Part shown: positions 24,997 to 33,014 of the stretch, in pieces | Layout of the letters: every line of letters starts with the position of its first letter | Position numbering within the stretch: the first letter of the stretch is position 1 | NCBI RefSeq assembly: GCF_020215705.1 | Contig: NZ_JAIWNB010000017.1 | Location: 124,001-188,000, forward strand | Direction of reading: 5' to 3' | DNA length: 64,000 bases | Source: Nonomuraea aurantiaca | Lineage (GTDB): Bacteria > Actinomycetota > Actinomycetes > Streptosporangiales > Streptosporangiaceae | The notes under the pieces: generated by a model | The model's input: only the letters and a program-made list of their open reading frames with translations | What the model was told of the DNA's origin: nothing | Database searches by the model: none | Translations under genes and position numbers: made by a program

Positions 24997-25017
24997 GGGG
25001 TCTTGCCACAAGACCCC
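24997..25017. promoter_or_regulatory. Rifamycin-associated element (RAE) upstream of glycosyltransferase
   Basis: A perfect inverted repeat: arms GGGGTCTTG and CAAGACCCC separated by CCA (21 bp in all). It shares the GGGG-CTTG...CAAG-CCC layout of the rox element and lies about 58 bases before the glycosyltransferase start. Confidence 0.8.
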
Positions 25018-25075
25018 GGTCATGCCGCACAATCACCCCTCGACGCAGGAACGTACGGAAAGTGGGGGGCGTGGA

Positions 25076-26308
25076 ATGCGCGTTGTGTTGGTGACCTACG
25101 GGTCGCGCGGGGACGTCGAGCCGATGACGGGGCTGGCGCTGCGGCTGCGGGCTCTCGGCGCCGAGGTGCGGGTGTGCGCGCCGCCGGACTTCGCCGAGCT
25201 GCTGGACGGCATCGACGTGCCGCTGACTCCCGTCGCCTGGCCGATCCGCGCGCTGGCGACGGGGGCGGTCCCCGGCAAGACGCGCCTGTCCGACATCGCC
25301 GCCGAGCTGACCGCCATGGCCTACGAGGCGGTCGCCGGGGTGGCCGAGGGCGGTGCCGCGGTGGTGGCCACCGGCTCGTTGCCGGCCGTGGCCGGTGCGC
25401 GGGCGGCGACCGAGAAGCTGGGCGTGCCCTATGCGTTCACGTCGTTCTCTCCTAGTTACCTGCCGTCGCCGCACCACGCGCCTCGCCCCTGGCCGGGCCA
25501 GGAGGTCCCGGCGGAGGTGACCGACAACCGGGCGCTGTGGGATATCCACGCCGGGCACATGAACGCGCTGTTCGGCGAGACGATCAACACCCACCGGGCC
25601 TCGGTCGGCCTGCCGCCGGTGGACGGCATCCGTGATCATGTCTTCACCGACCATCCGTTCCTGGCGGCCGACCCGGTCCTGGGCCCGTGGCAGGAGACGC
25701 CGGAGCTTCACGTGGCACAGACCGGCGCGTGGATCCGCCCGGACGAGCGCCCGCTTCCGGCCGAGCTGGAGGCGTTCCTGGCCGCCGGTGCGGAGCCGGT
25801 GTACGTGGGCTTCGGCAGCATGCCCATGCGGGGCGCGAGCGCGCAGGACATCTCCCGGGCCGTCATCCAAGCGGTCCGCACGCAGGGTCGCCGCGTCCTG
25901 CTGGGGAGCGGCTGGGCCGATCTGTCGCTGATCGACGACCGGGACGACTGCTTCGTGGTCGGTGAGGTCAACCAGCAGGAGCTGTTCGGCCGGGTGGCCG
26001 CGGTCGTGCACCACGGCGGCGCGGGCACCACGGTGACGGCGGCCCGTGCCGGGGCACCGCAGGTGATCGTGCCCCAGGTCGCCGATCAGCCGTACTGGGC
26101 GGGCCGGGTAACCGAGCTGGGCATCGGTACGGGACACGACGGCCCGACGCCGACCGCCGAGTCCCTGTCGACCGCACTCAAGATCGCCTTGGCTCCCGAG
26201 ACCGGTGCCCGCGCGGCCGTCGTGGCCCCGACGGTCCGTACCGACGGGGCGGAGCGGGCGGCCAAACTTGTGCTCGACATGATCGACCGGGACGGGTCCG
26301 CGGGCTGA
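25076..26308 (+). CDS. MGT-family glycosyltransferase, probable rifamycin glycosyltransferase
   Basis: A 410-residue GT1/GT-B enzyme: N-terminal acceptor half from 'MRVVLVTYGSRGDVEPMTGLALRLRALGAEV', C-terminal donor half with 'VYVGFGSMPM' and the nucleotide-sugar signature 'VVHHGGAGTTVTAARAGAPQ' (about 310-330). Members of this group transfer glucose to the rifamycin ansa-chain hydroxyl (Rgt type) or decorate macrolides and glycopeptide aglycones. The RAE upstream favours rifamycin as the target. ATG 25076 is preferred because family homology starts there; an ATG at 25022 would add 18 residues. Confidence 0.82.
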   Translation: MRVVLVTYGSRGDVEPMTGLALRLRALGAEVRVCAPPDFAELLDGIDVPLTPVAWPIRALATGAVPGKTRLSDIAAELTAMAYEAVAGVAEGGAAVVATGSLPAVAGARAATEKLGVPYAFTSFSPSYLPSPHHAPRPWPGQEVPAEVTDNRALWDIHAGHMNALFGETINTHRASVGLPPVDGIRDHVFTDHPFLAADPVLGPWQETPELHVAQTGAWIRPDERPLPAELEAFLAAGAEPVYVGFGSMPMRGASAQDISRAVIQAVRTQGRRVLLGSGWADLSLIDDRDDCFVVGEVNQQELFGRVAAVVHHGGAGTTVTAARAGAPQVIVPQVADQPYWAGRVTELGIGTGHDGPTPTAESLSTALKIALAPETGARAAVVAPTVRTDGAERAAKLVLDMIDRDGSAG

Positions 26309-26324
26309 TCCCCGAAGCCCGCGC

Positions 26325-26348
26325 GGCCCGCCGCCCGTCCGGCGGGCC
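26325..26348. terminator. Bidirectional intrinsic terminator
   Basis: A perfect 9-bp stem GGCCCGCCG / CGGCGGGCC with a 6-base loop CCCGTC, between the convergent glycosyltransferase and MarR-type genes. There is no T-run, as is usual in high-GC actinobacteria. Confidence 0.65.
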
Positions 26349-26389
26349 GGGGGCGAGCCGAGCGCAGCCACATCGCTCCTGCCCGGGAG

Positions 26390-27106
26390 CTAGGCGCTCC
26401 GGGCGGCCTGGCTCTGCAGCCACTGCTCCATGACCTCCCGGAAGGCTCCGCTCAGGAGGCGAAGAAGCTCGGCGGATGACTCGAAGCGGGCGCCCGCCGG
26501 GGTCGTGACCCCGAGAATCTCGGCCCCGCGCTGCGAGGCGACGGCCAGTGTGTCGTTCATCCGCAGAGCTGCGCGGAGCGTCCCGAGCCAGATCTGATCG
26601 TCGATGACATAGCGTTCGCGGCGCTCCCCGGGAGCCCGTACCCGGCTGAGCATTCCCTGCTGTTCGAGGAAGGCGACGGCGTGCGAGATCGACGCCGGGC
26701 TGACGCGGAGCCGCGCGACCAGGTCGGCGGCGGTGAGAGCGCCGGAGTCGGTGATGTACAGGCAGGCCAGCACCCTGGCCTCCATCCGGGACAGGCCCTG
26801 CTGACCGAGGAGGGCGGTGAAGGACTCCGTGAAGTCCCGCACCGCTCGGGGGTCGCGCCCGTGGCCGGTGTCGGGGATCGGCGGGGCCGGAGGCTGAGCC
26901 TGCTTGTGCCGGCGCGCACGATGCCGGGTGGCCTCGTGCGCCCGGTCCGCGCCGTAATCGTCGGGTCCGCCGTTGCGGGTGACCTCCCGCATGATGGTCG
27001 AGGCGGGCCGCCCCAGACGCCGGCCGATCTCTGCGTATCCGAGTCCCTCGGCCAGGGCCGCAGCGATGTGCTGACGGTCCTCATTGGTGAGTCTGCCTCC
27101 GGGCAT
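26390..27106 (-). CDS. GbsR/MarR-type regulator with extra N-terminal helix-turn-helix
   Basis: A 238-residue protein with two DNA-binding parts. Residues 5-45 ('LTNEDRQHIAAALAEGLGYAEIGRRLGRPASTIMREVTRNGG') resemble the HTH_38 helix-turn-helix of IS30-type transposases. A basic, His/Arg-rich linker leads to a GbsR/MarR-like winged helix ('GLSRMEARVLACLYITDSGALTAADLVARLRVSPASISHAVAFLEQQGML'). It starts at ATG 27106 behind AGGAG. It is divergent from a beta-lactamase-fold hydrolase across an unusually AT-rich, palindrome-laden gap and probably regulates that gene. Confidence 0.85.
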   Translation of the reverse strand: MPGGRLTNEDRQHIAAALAEGLGYAEIGRRLGRPASTIMREVTRNGGPDDYGADRAHEATRHRARRHKQAQPPAPPIPDTGHGRDPRAVRDFTESFTALLGQQGLSRMEARVLACLYITDSGALTAADLVARLRVSPASISHAVAFLEQQGMLSRVRAPGERRERYVIDDQIWLGTLRAALRMNDTLAVASQRGAEILGVTTPAGARFESSAELLRLLSGAFREVMEQWLQSQAARSA

Positions 27107-27188
27107 CGGTGCTCGTCTCCTGTCTGCCGACATGCGCTGAGCTCTGCGGCCGCACACTCGCTGCACAGTATGCATTCACTCAGATCCC

Positions 27189-27241
27189 ATTGCAATGCAC
27201 AATGATCATTCATTGCATTCAGCTTCACTGTCATTGCAAAG
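27189..27241. promoter_or_regulatory. Operator cluster of CATTGCA-type palindromes
   Basis: In AT-rich sequence, CATTGCAATG (27189-27198, perfect palindrome), AATGATCATT (27201-27210, perfect palindrome), CATTGCATTC (27211-27220) and CATTGCAAAG (27232-27241) repeat the ATTGCA core. This is a likely target of the divergent GbsR/MarR-type regulator. Confidence 0.6.
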
Positions 27242-27289
27242 CGCGCTCTATTTGCCAGGTATAGCAGCAGTGTGAGTCTTCATTGTCTG

Positions 27290-27318
27290 TTGACTGATTT
27301 ATGAACGCAATGTAGTGT
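27290..27318 (+). promoter_or_regulatory. Predicted promoter of serine-hydrolase gene
   Basis: TTGACT (27290-27295), a 17-bp spacer and TAGTGT (27313-27318). Transcription would start near 27325, giving a leader of about 160 bases that contains the small reading frame at 27380. Confidence 0.55.
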
Positions 27319-27379
27319 CACAGCCGTTCAGGGATTCCCGAACGATGCGGACGCAGGCGACGCCGCGAAGGGAGTCCCG

Positions 27380-27484
27380 ATGACTGAGCTCGGTCCCGGC
27401 CCTCGCGCGTCGCTCATGGAAGCCCATGGGCGCCAGTCCGGGTCGGGTCTCGCACGATCGAACACTGTGGACAAAGGATATTGA
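27380..27484 (+). CDS. Possible 34-residue leader peptide
   Basis: ATG 27380 follows GGGAG by about 6 bases, and the frame runs 34 codons to a TGA two bases before the ATG of the serine hydrolase. The product (MTELGPGPRASLMEAHGRQS...) has no recognised homology or membrane segment. Its position and spacing suggest translational coupling or a leader, but a frame this short in GC-rich DNA could be chance. Confidence 0.4.
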   Translation: MTELGPGPRASLMEAHGRQSGSGLARSNTVDKGY

Positions 27485-27486
27485 TC

Positions 27487-28716
27487 ATGGAAACTGGCAA
27501 GAGCGGCTTCTCCGAGGCGGGGCTGCGGAGACTGCGTGAGGTGCTGGCGCGGCATGTCGAGTCCGGGAAGATTCCCGGGCTGGTCGCCCTGGTCGGCCGG
27601 GGCGAGGAGGCGCACGTCGAGGCGATCGGGACGATGCGTCATGAGGGTGGCGCGCCGATGCGGCGGGACACGATCTTCAGGATGGCCTCGACGTCCAAGC
27701 CGGTCGCGATGGCGGGGGCGATGGTGCTGCTGGATGAGTGCCGGCTGCGGCTGGACGACCTGGTGGAGCCGTGGCTTCCGGAACTGGCCGACCGGCAGGT
27801 GCTCAAGCGGATCGACAGCCCACTGGACGACACCGTGCCGGCGCGGCGGCCGATCACCGTACGAGACCTGCTCAGCTCCACGTTCGGGCTCGGCATGGAC
27901 ATGACGGCGCTGGGCACGCCGATCATGGGCGCGATCTTCGAGCGGGGACTCACGCCCGACCTGCCGGAGCCGATGCCCGAGCCGGATGAGTGGATGCGCC
28001 GCCTTGGCGAGCTGCCGCTGATGTACCAGCCAGGCGAGCGCTGGCAGTACCAGATCAGCCACGATGTACTCAGCGTGCTGGTCGCCAGGGTCACCGGCCA
28101 GTCGTTCGAGGAGTTCCTGCGCGAGCGCATCTTCGAACCGCTGGGCATGAAGGACACCGGGTTCCACGTACCCGCCGGCAAGATCGACCGGCTGCCCGCC
28201 CTCTACGCCCCCGACCCGCAGAGCGGGGAGTTCACCGTGTGGGACGAGGCCGAGGGCGGACGCTGGAGCAAGCCGCCGGCCTTCCAGGGCAGCGGCGGCG
28301 GGCTGGTCTCCACGGCCGACGACTACCACGCCTACTTCAGGATGCTGCTGAACGGCGGCACGCACGGGGGCGAACGGATTCTGTCGCGGCCCGCCGTCGA
28401 GCTGATGACCACCAACCGCCTGACGCCCGAGCAGCAGGCCGCCCGGCACGCCATGGCCGTCAACAACGTCCACCTGTCCTTCGGCCAGGGCCAGCATGGC
28501 GGCTGGGGCTTCGGCATGGCGGTGCGCACCTACCGCGGCGACTACGCCCCCATCGGCCAGTTCGGCTGGGACGGCGGAAGCGGCACCTCCACCTACGCCG
28601 ACCCCGCCAACCAGCTCACCGGAATCCTGCTCACCCAGGTCGGCATGTCCGTCCCGAACTCGGCACGGCTCATCCACGACTTCTGGACCACCCTCTACCA
28701 GGCGATCGACGACTGA
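27487..28716 (+). CDS. Serine hydrolase, beta-lactamase class C fold (esterase EstB-like)
   Basis: A 409-residue protein of the class C beta-lactamase/esterase family. The active-site SxxK is in 'FRMASTSKPVAMAGA' (about residue 65); 'WQYQISHDVLSVL' supplies the Tyr, with Gln-Ile replacing the usual spacing to Asn; 'GWDGGSGTSTYAD' takes the place of the KTG motif. These substitutions favour esterase or transesterase activity over beta-lactam cleavage. No signal peptide is visible, so it is probably cytoplasmic. AAAGGA lies 8 bases before ATG 27487. Confidence 0.88.
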   Translation: METGKSGFSEAGLRRLREVLARHVESGKIPGLVALVGRGEEAHVEAIGTMRHEGGAPMRRDTIFRMASTSKPVAMAGAMVLLDECRLRLDDLVEPWLPELADRQVLKRIDSPLDDTVPARRPITVRDLLSSTFGLGMDMTALGTPIMGAIFERGLTPDLPEPMPEPDEWMRRLGELPLMYQPGERWQYQISHDVLSVLVARVTGQSFEEFLRERIFEPLGMKDTGFHVPAGKIDRLPALYAPDPQSGEFTVWDEAEGGRWSKPPAFQGSGGGLVSTADDYHAYFRMLLNGGTHGGERILSRPAVELMTTNRLTPEQQAARHAMAVNNVHLSFGQGQHGGWGFGMAVRTYRGDYAPIGQFGWDGGSGTSTYADPANQLTGILLTQVGMSVPNSARLIHDFWTTLYQAIDD

Positions 28717-28769
28717 CACGACGCCCGGTAGACCCGCCCCCAAAGGGACCGGGACGCGCCCTCGGAGCC

Positions 28770-29165
28770 TCACACCTGCTGCAGCCCGATCACTCGCAGC
28801 ATGTCGAGCACCGCCGCTTCGGGAGATCCGGGATCGGCCGAGTACACGAGCACGGTCTGATGGCCGTCCGGCAGCAGCACGGTGTCGCAGTCGAGCGAGA
28901 TCGTGCCCAGGCTGGGATGCCTGATGCTCTTGGTCGCGGTACGCCAAGGGGAGGAGCGCCCCTCCCGCCAGAGCTCCTCGAATCGTGGGCTGCCACGACG
29001 TAATTCCACGGGCAGGTCCGCCATGCGGTCCAGCAGTACGCTCGGCCGTAGACCATCGCGATGCGTTCCGCCTGCGGCGGCTCGTGGCCGGCCAGCCGGA
29101 ACACCAGGTCGCGATCATCGTCGTCGAGCCGCAGGGTCTGGGCCAATGCGGCGATGACCTGACGC
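28770..29165 (-). pseudogene. XRE/MmyB-type regulator remnant
   Basis: Two overlapping minus-strand frames carry pieces of one MmyB-like regulator. One frame has 'ALAQTLRLDDDDRDLVFRLAGHEPPQ' (the end of the HTH region). Another has 'VELRRGSPRFEELWREG' and 'IRHPSLGTISLDCDTVLLPDG' with 'VLVYSADPGSPEAAVLDMLRVIG' (the end of the ligand domain). The N-terminal HTH and most of the middle are missing and the frames do not join, so the gene is broken by deletion and frameshift. The coding signal stops near 29165. Confidence 0.75.
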
Positions 29166-29278
29166 GGGGGTCGCGGCCCGCGCCCCTGTTCTGGCGGCGA
29201 CGGCTCCAGGAGTCCGGTTCTGCTTCAACACCTCACCGGAAACGACGATCGACGTCATTCGCCGTTGGGTTTGACGGG

Positions 29279-29830
29279 CTAGGCCGGGCCGGAGTCGGCG
29301 GGTGGCTGCTCGACCGGGAAGAAGATCGGGCTGAGCAGGTATTGCGCGCGGTCCGGTGCCGGCTGGTTGGCCAGCAGGGGCCAGATGACGCGGCGCAGCT
29401 CGCCGATCAACTTCTCCAGCTCGCCACGGGTGAGCCAGACGGCGTGCTGCCGGTAGCCGACGAGGTCGGCCAGCGGGTCGGCGTCCTGGCGGTCGAGGTA
29501 GGCGTTGAACTCGGCGACCAGGACCGCCATCGAGGTGGCGAAGACGCGCCGGTGGTCGTCGGGCGACAGGGCCGCGAGCGCCTCGGCGTCGACGACGACC
29601 CGGTCCAGGCGCAGGCGGTAGTGGCGCTCCACCGCCCCACGCACCCTCCTCTCGTCGGCCACCTCCAGGATTCCGCCGGCCGCGAGCAGGTCGACGTGCC
29701 GATAGACCATGGCCTTCGAGGCGTCGGGGATCCGGGCGCACAGCTGGGTGGTGGTGAGTTCCCGCCCGCCGCGCATCGCGTGCACGATCCGCAGCCGTAC
29801 CGGATGTGCCAGTAGCTCCAAGGTGTCCAC
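29279..29830 (-). CDS. ArsR-like winged-helix regulator
   Basis: A 183-residue regulator with an N-terminal winged helix ('LELLAHPVRLRIVHAMRGGRELTTTQLCARIPDASKAMVYRHVDLLAAGGILEVADER') and a C-terminal helical domain of about 100 residues that likely dimerises or binds ligand. This is the HTH_20 type common in actinomycetes. It is divergent, across 62 bases, from the DUF3887-hydrolase gene. That gap is AT-richer and holds TACCGT twice, a plausible operator region. Confidence 0.87.
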   Translation of the reverse strand: MDTLELLAHPVRLRIVHAMRGGRELTTTQLCARIPDASKAMVYRHVDLLAAGGILEVADERRVRGAVERHYRLRLDRVVVDAEALAALSPDDHRRVFATSMAVLVAEFNAYLDRQDADPLADLVGYRQHAVWLTRGELEKLIGELRRVIWPLLANQPAPDRAQYLLSPIFFPVEQPPADSGPA

Positions 29831-29892
29831 CAGACGACGTTCTCATACCGTGCTACCGTTCGCAAAACAGTAGAAAGGTTGGGGATGGCGTG

Positions 29893-31188
29893 ATGGTGGC
29901 AACCGATCCTGCGGCAGTCGCTGTGGCGGTGGTCGAGATGGTGTGCGATGGGCGGTTCGCGGAGGTCGAGGAGGTGTTCGCCGCGCCGTTGCGCGCGGTG
30001 GTGTCCGCACAGACGCTGCGCGTCGGCTGGGAGAGCGAGGTCGCCAGGTCCGGGGCGGTCTCGGCGTTGGGGACGCCGGTGAGCGAGCCGGTCAAGGCGG
30101 GGCTGGTCCGGGTGAGCGTGCCGGTGACGTGTGAGCGGGGCGGTCTGACGGTGGTCATGTCGGTCGACGAGGCCGGCCTGCTGCACGGGCTGCGACTGGC
30201 GCCCGCGCTCACCACGCAGTGGACGCCGCCACCGTACGCTCGCCGCAGGAGGTTCGACGAGCACGAGGTCACCGTGGGCTCCGGCGCGCTGGCCGTGCCC
30301 GGCACGTTGAGCGTGCCGCGCGGGCGCGGGCCGTGGCCCGGCGTGGTGCTGCTCAGCGGCGGCGGCCCGTTCGACCGGGATGAGACCAGCGGCGCCAACA
30401 AGCCGCTCAAGGACCTGGCCTGGGGGCTGGCCGGCCGTGGTGTGGCGGTGCTGCGTTTCGACAAGGTGACCTGCGCGCACGCCGAACAGGTGGCGGCACG
30501 GGCGGATTTCACGATGAGGGAGGAGTACGTTCCGCACGCCGTCGCGGCCGTACACCTGCTCCAGGACCACCCGGCCGTCGACGCCGCGCGTGTGCACGTC
30601 GCCGGCCACAGCATGGGCGGCAAGGTCGCCCCACGGGTCGCCGCCGCCGAGCCGTCCGTGGCCGGGCTGGTCCTCCTGGCCGGCGACAGCCAGCCCATGC
30701 ACCGGGCCGCCGTACGCGTGGTCCGCTACCTCGCCTCGCTGGACCCCGGCGCGCAGGCCGCGGTGGAGACGATCACCCGGCAGGCCGCACTCGTCGACAG
30801 TCCCGGCCTGTCGGCCGCCACTCCCGCCGCGGACCTGCCGTTCGGCTATTCGGGGGCGTACTGGCTGGACCTGCGCGGCTATGACCCGGTGGCGACCGCG
30901 GCGGCGCTGGACAAGCCGATGCTCATCCTGCAGGGCGGCCGCGACTACCAGGTGACCGTCGCCGACGACCTGGCGGGCTGGCGGGAGGGTCTCGCGCACC
31001 GCCCGGACGTCGACATTCGCGTCTACGACGCCGACGACCACCTGTTCTTCCCGGGCTCGGGCCCGTCCACACCCGCGAGCTACGAGGCGCCCCAGCACGT
31101 CGACGCGGCCGTGATCGCCGACATCGCCGACTGGCTGGCACCCCGCCGGCCGGCCATGGCCCGGCTCATCTCCAGGCTCAAGCGCTGA
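29893..31188 (+). CDS. DUF3887 / alpha-beta hydrolase fusion
   Basis: A 431-residue protein. Residues 10-100 form a DUF3887-type NTF2-like domain ('VEMVCDGRFAEVEEVFAAPLRAVVSAQTL'). The rest is an alpha/beta hydrolase of the dienelactone-hydrolase/acyl-peptidase kind: 'WPGVVLLSGGGPFDRDETSG', nucleophile Ser in 'HVAGHSMGGKVAPR', acid in 'LQGGRDYQVT' and His in 'DADDHLFFPG'. The domain pairing is recurrent in bacteria; the substrate is unknown. The start at ATG 29893 is chosen over upstream codons that lie in the promoter gap. Confidence 0.87.
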   Translation: MVATDPAAVAVAVVEMVCDGRFAEVEEVFAAPLRAVVSAQTLRVGWESEVARSGAVSALGTPVSEPVKAGLVRVSVPVTCERGGLTVVMSVDEAGLLHGLRLAPALTTQWTPPPYARRRRFDEHEVTVGSGALAVPGTLSVPRGRGPWPGVVLLSGGGPFDRDETSGANKPLKDLAWGLAGRGVAVLRFDKVTCAHAEQVAARADFTMREEYVPHAVAAVHLLQDHPAVDAARVHVAGHSMGGKVAPRVAAAEPSVAGLVLLAGDSQPMHRAAVRVVRYLASLDPGAQAAVETITRQAALVDSPGLSAATPAADLPFGYSGAYWLDLRGYDPVATAAALDKPMLILQGGRDYQVTVADDLAGWREGLAHRPDVDIRVYDADDHLFFPGSGPSTPASYEAPQHVDAAVIADIADWLAPRRPAMARLISRLKR

Positions 31189-31213
31189 CCACCTCTTCAG
31201 GGAAGGCACGACA

Positions 31214-32461
31214 GTGATCGACGAAACCGCGGCGAACATTCCCTCCAGCACCGCAGAACAGCAACTGAACTGGCTGGTGGAGGCGACTACCCGAACTCCA
31301 CTCAAGGACAGCGAGATCCGCCAGCGCCTGGCCCCGGCCCTGCTGGAGGCGAGTGGCGGACCGGACGGACTGAACGCGGCACTGGCCGCGGTGGGCCCGG
31401 TCGCACTCCGCGAGATCCTCACCACGCGACCGGATCGCGTCCAGGCAGCGGTGCGCGGCCGTACCGCCGCTTACCGCATCACGGTGGGCGTGGACGCGGC
31501 CGGGCGTGTGGACACCATGCGCCTGACCCCGGACGAACCCGACCCGGCCACATGGACGGAGATCGACACGCGGCTGGCCGGGTTGGGCGCACGCGTGTCC
31601 TTCGCCGCGGCGCAGATCGAGCCGGACGGACAGTGCCGGATCGCGCACGGCCGCGATGCCGGCACGCCAGGTCCGATCGGCTCGGCGTTCAAGCTGTACG
31701 TGCTGGGTGCGCTCGCCCAAGCCGTGGCCGACGGGCGACTTTCCTGGAACGAGCAACTGGTCATCCGCGACGACTACAAGAGCCTGCCCTCGGGCATCTT
31801 GCAGGAGCGCCCGGCCGGCGCGGCCCTTCCGCTGGCGGAATACGCCGACCACATGATCTCGATCAGCGACAACACCGCCACCGACCACCTGATCCATCGG
31901 CTGGGCCGGGACGCGGTGGTGCGCCAGCTGTCGCTGTTCGGCCACCGGCGGCCCGACGCGAACGTCCCGTTCCTCACCACCAAGGCGTTATTCCAGCTCA
32001 AGGCCACCTCGGACGCGCAACGCGCACGGCAGTATCTGGCCCTGCCGGTCCAGCATCGCATCGCCACGGTGCTGGAGCTGGAACGGCTACCGCTGCCCGA
32101 GGTGCACGAGACCTGGCCCCAACCGAGATACATCGACCAGATCGAGTGGTTCGCCTCGCCGGCCGACATCTGCCACGCCTACGCGGGGCTCCTGCGGCTC
32201 GACCAGCCGCGGATCCACCACGCGCTGTCGCTCAACGACGACGGGCTCAACCTGGACGCATCCCGCTTTCCGGTGGTGTGGTACAAGGGCGGCAGCGAGC
32301 CCGGGGTCGTATCCCTGCACTACCTCGCCCGCACTCCCGACCGCCGAGCGCTGGCCGTCAGTCTCATGGTGTCCGACCCGGCCACCGCATTCGACACCCT
32401 CGACGTGGCGGCCCGCGGTCAGGCCGCCATCCGGGGCGCGTTCCACCTCCTGGCACGATGA
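31214..32461 (+). CDS. Serine hydrolase, beta-lactamase class A fold
   Basis: A 415-residue protein: an N-terminal domain of about 120 residues ('EQQLNWLVEATTRTPLKDSEIRQRL...') then a class A-like transpeptidase fold. The SxxK motif is 'GSAFKLYVLG' (about 158), SDN is 'ISISDNTATDHLI' (about 218) and KTG is 'WYKGGSEPGV' (about 358). The Glu166-like residue is not obvious. No signal peptide is seen, so a periplasmic beta-lactamase role is doubtful. GGAAGG precedes GTG 31214. It follows the DUF3887 hydrolase after 25 bases, possibly in the same transcript. Confidence 0.85.
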   Translation: MIDETAANIPSSTAEQQLNWLVEATTRTPLKDSEIRQRLAPALLEASGGPDGLNAALAAVGPVALREILTTRPDRVQAAVRGRTAAYRITVGVDAAGRVDTMRLTPDEPDPATWTEIDTRLAGLGARVSFAAAQIEPDGQCRIAHGRDAGTPGPIGSAFKLYVLGALAQAVADGRLSWNEQLVIRDDYKSLPSGILQERPAGAALPLAEYADHMISISDNTATDHLIHRLGRDAVVRQLSLFGHRRPDANVPFLTTKALFQLKATSDAQRARQYLALPVQHRIATVLELERLPLPEVHETWPQPRYIDQIEWFASPADICHAYAGLLRLDQPRIHHALSLNDDGLNLDASRFPVVWYKGGSEPGVVSLHYLARTPDRRALAVSLMVSDPATAFDTLDVAARGQAAIRGAFHLLAR

Positions 32462-32890
32462 TCATCGCGACGACGCCGGCGCGGGCCGCAAGCTGCCGCC
32501 GCCCGGCGGCTGTCCAGCGACAGTGGCCGGCCGTCGAACGTCGCCGCGACCCTGACCGCGCCGGCATTCAGCACCGCCACGTCGATCTCCGGCACCCGGC
32601 GGGCGATCTCGGCCAGGGTACGGATCGAGGCGTTGTCGCCGCTGACGTACACGGTGGGCAGGCCACGTCCGGACAGGACGAATCCGGTGACCTCGCAGTT
32701 GACGTCGCCGTCGCTGTCACGCTCGCCGTCTTCCGGACCGTGTACGGCGGGCACCGCCATCACCGTCAGCTCGCCATCTCCGTCCGGGCGTGGAAGGGCG
32801 TGGCCGGTCCAGGAGGCGAGACCGACCGCCGGAGGGCCGAGGCGGGCCCGGTGAGGATCAGCGGCGCGCTCAGCGCGAAGGCGCGGCCGC
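32462..32890 (-). pseudogene. Metallo-beta-lactamase-fold hydrolase remnant
   Basis: On the minus strand one frame has 'FALSAPLILTGPAS' and another continues with 'RLGPPAVGLASWTG', 'VMAVPAVHGPEDGE', 'VTGFVLSGRGLPTVYVSGDN' and 'VAVLNAGAVRVAATFDGRPL', the C-terminal half of an MBL-fold protein (metal Asp in VSGDN). The HxHxDH-bearing N-terminal half is gone, a frame change occurs near 32850 and another near 32500, where the end collides with the serine-hydrolase gene. It is clearly decayed. Confidence 0.75.
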
Positions 32891-33014
32891 GACGCCGCCG
32901 ACAGGCAGCTCCTTGAGTGGCGGCGGAATTTCCCTGTCACGGGTCCCACCTCCTAACCTCGGAGCCCAGGACGGCGAAGGGCCGGATCCGGCACCGGCAG
33001 GAGAGAAGGGTCCG

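Noticed and set aside
25076..26308. Calling the glycosyltransferase a vancomycin-aglycone enzyme
   Set aside because: No glycopeptide biosynthesis genes are present, and the RAE points to rifamycins instead.
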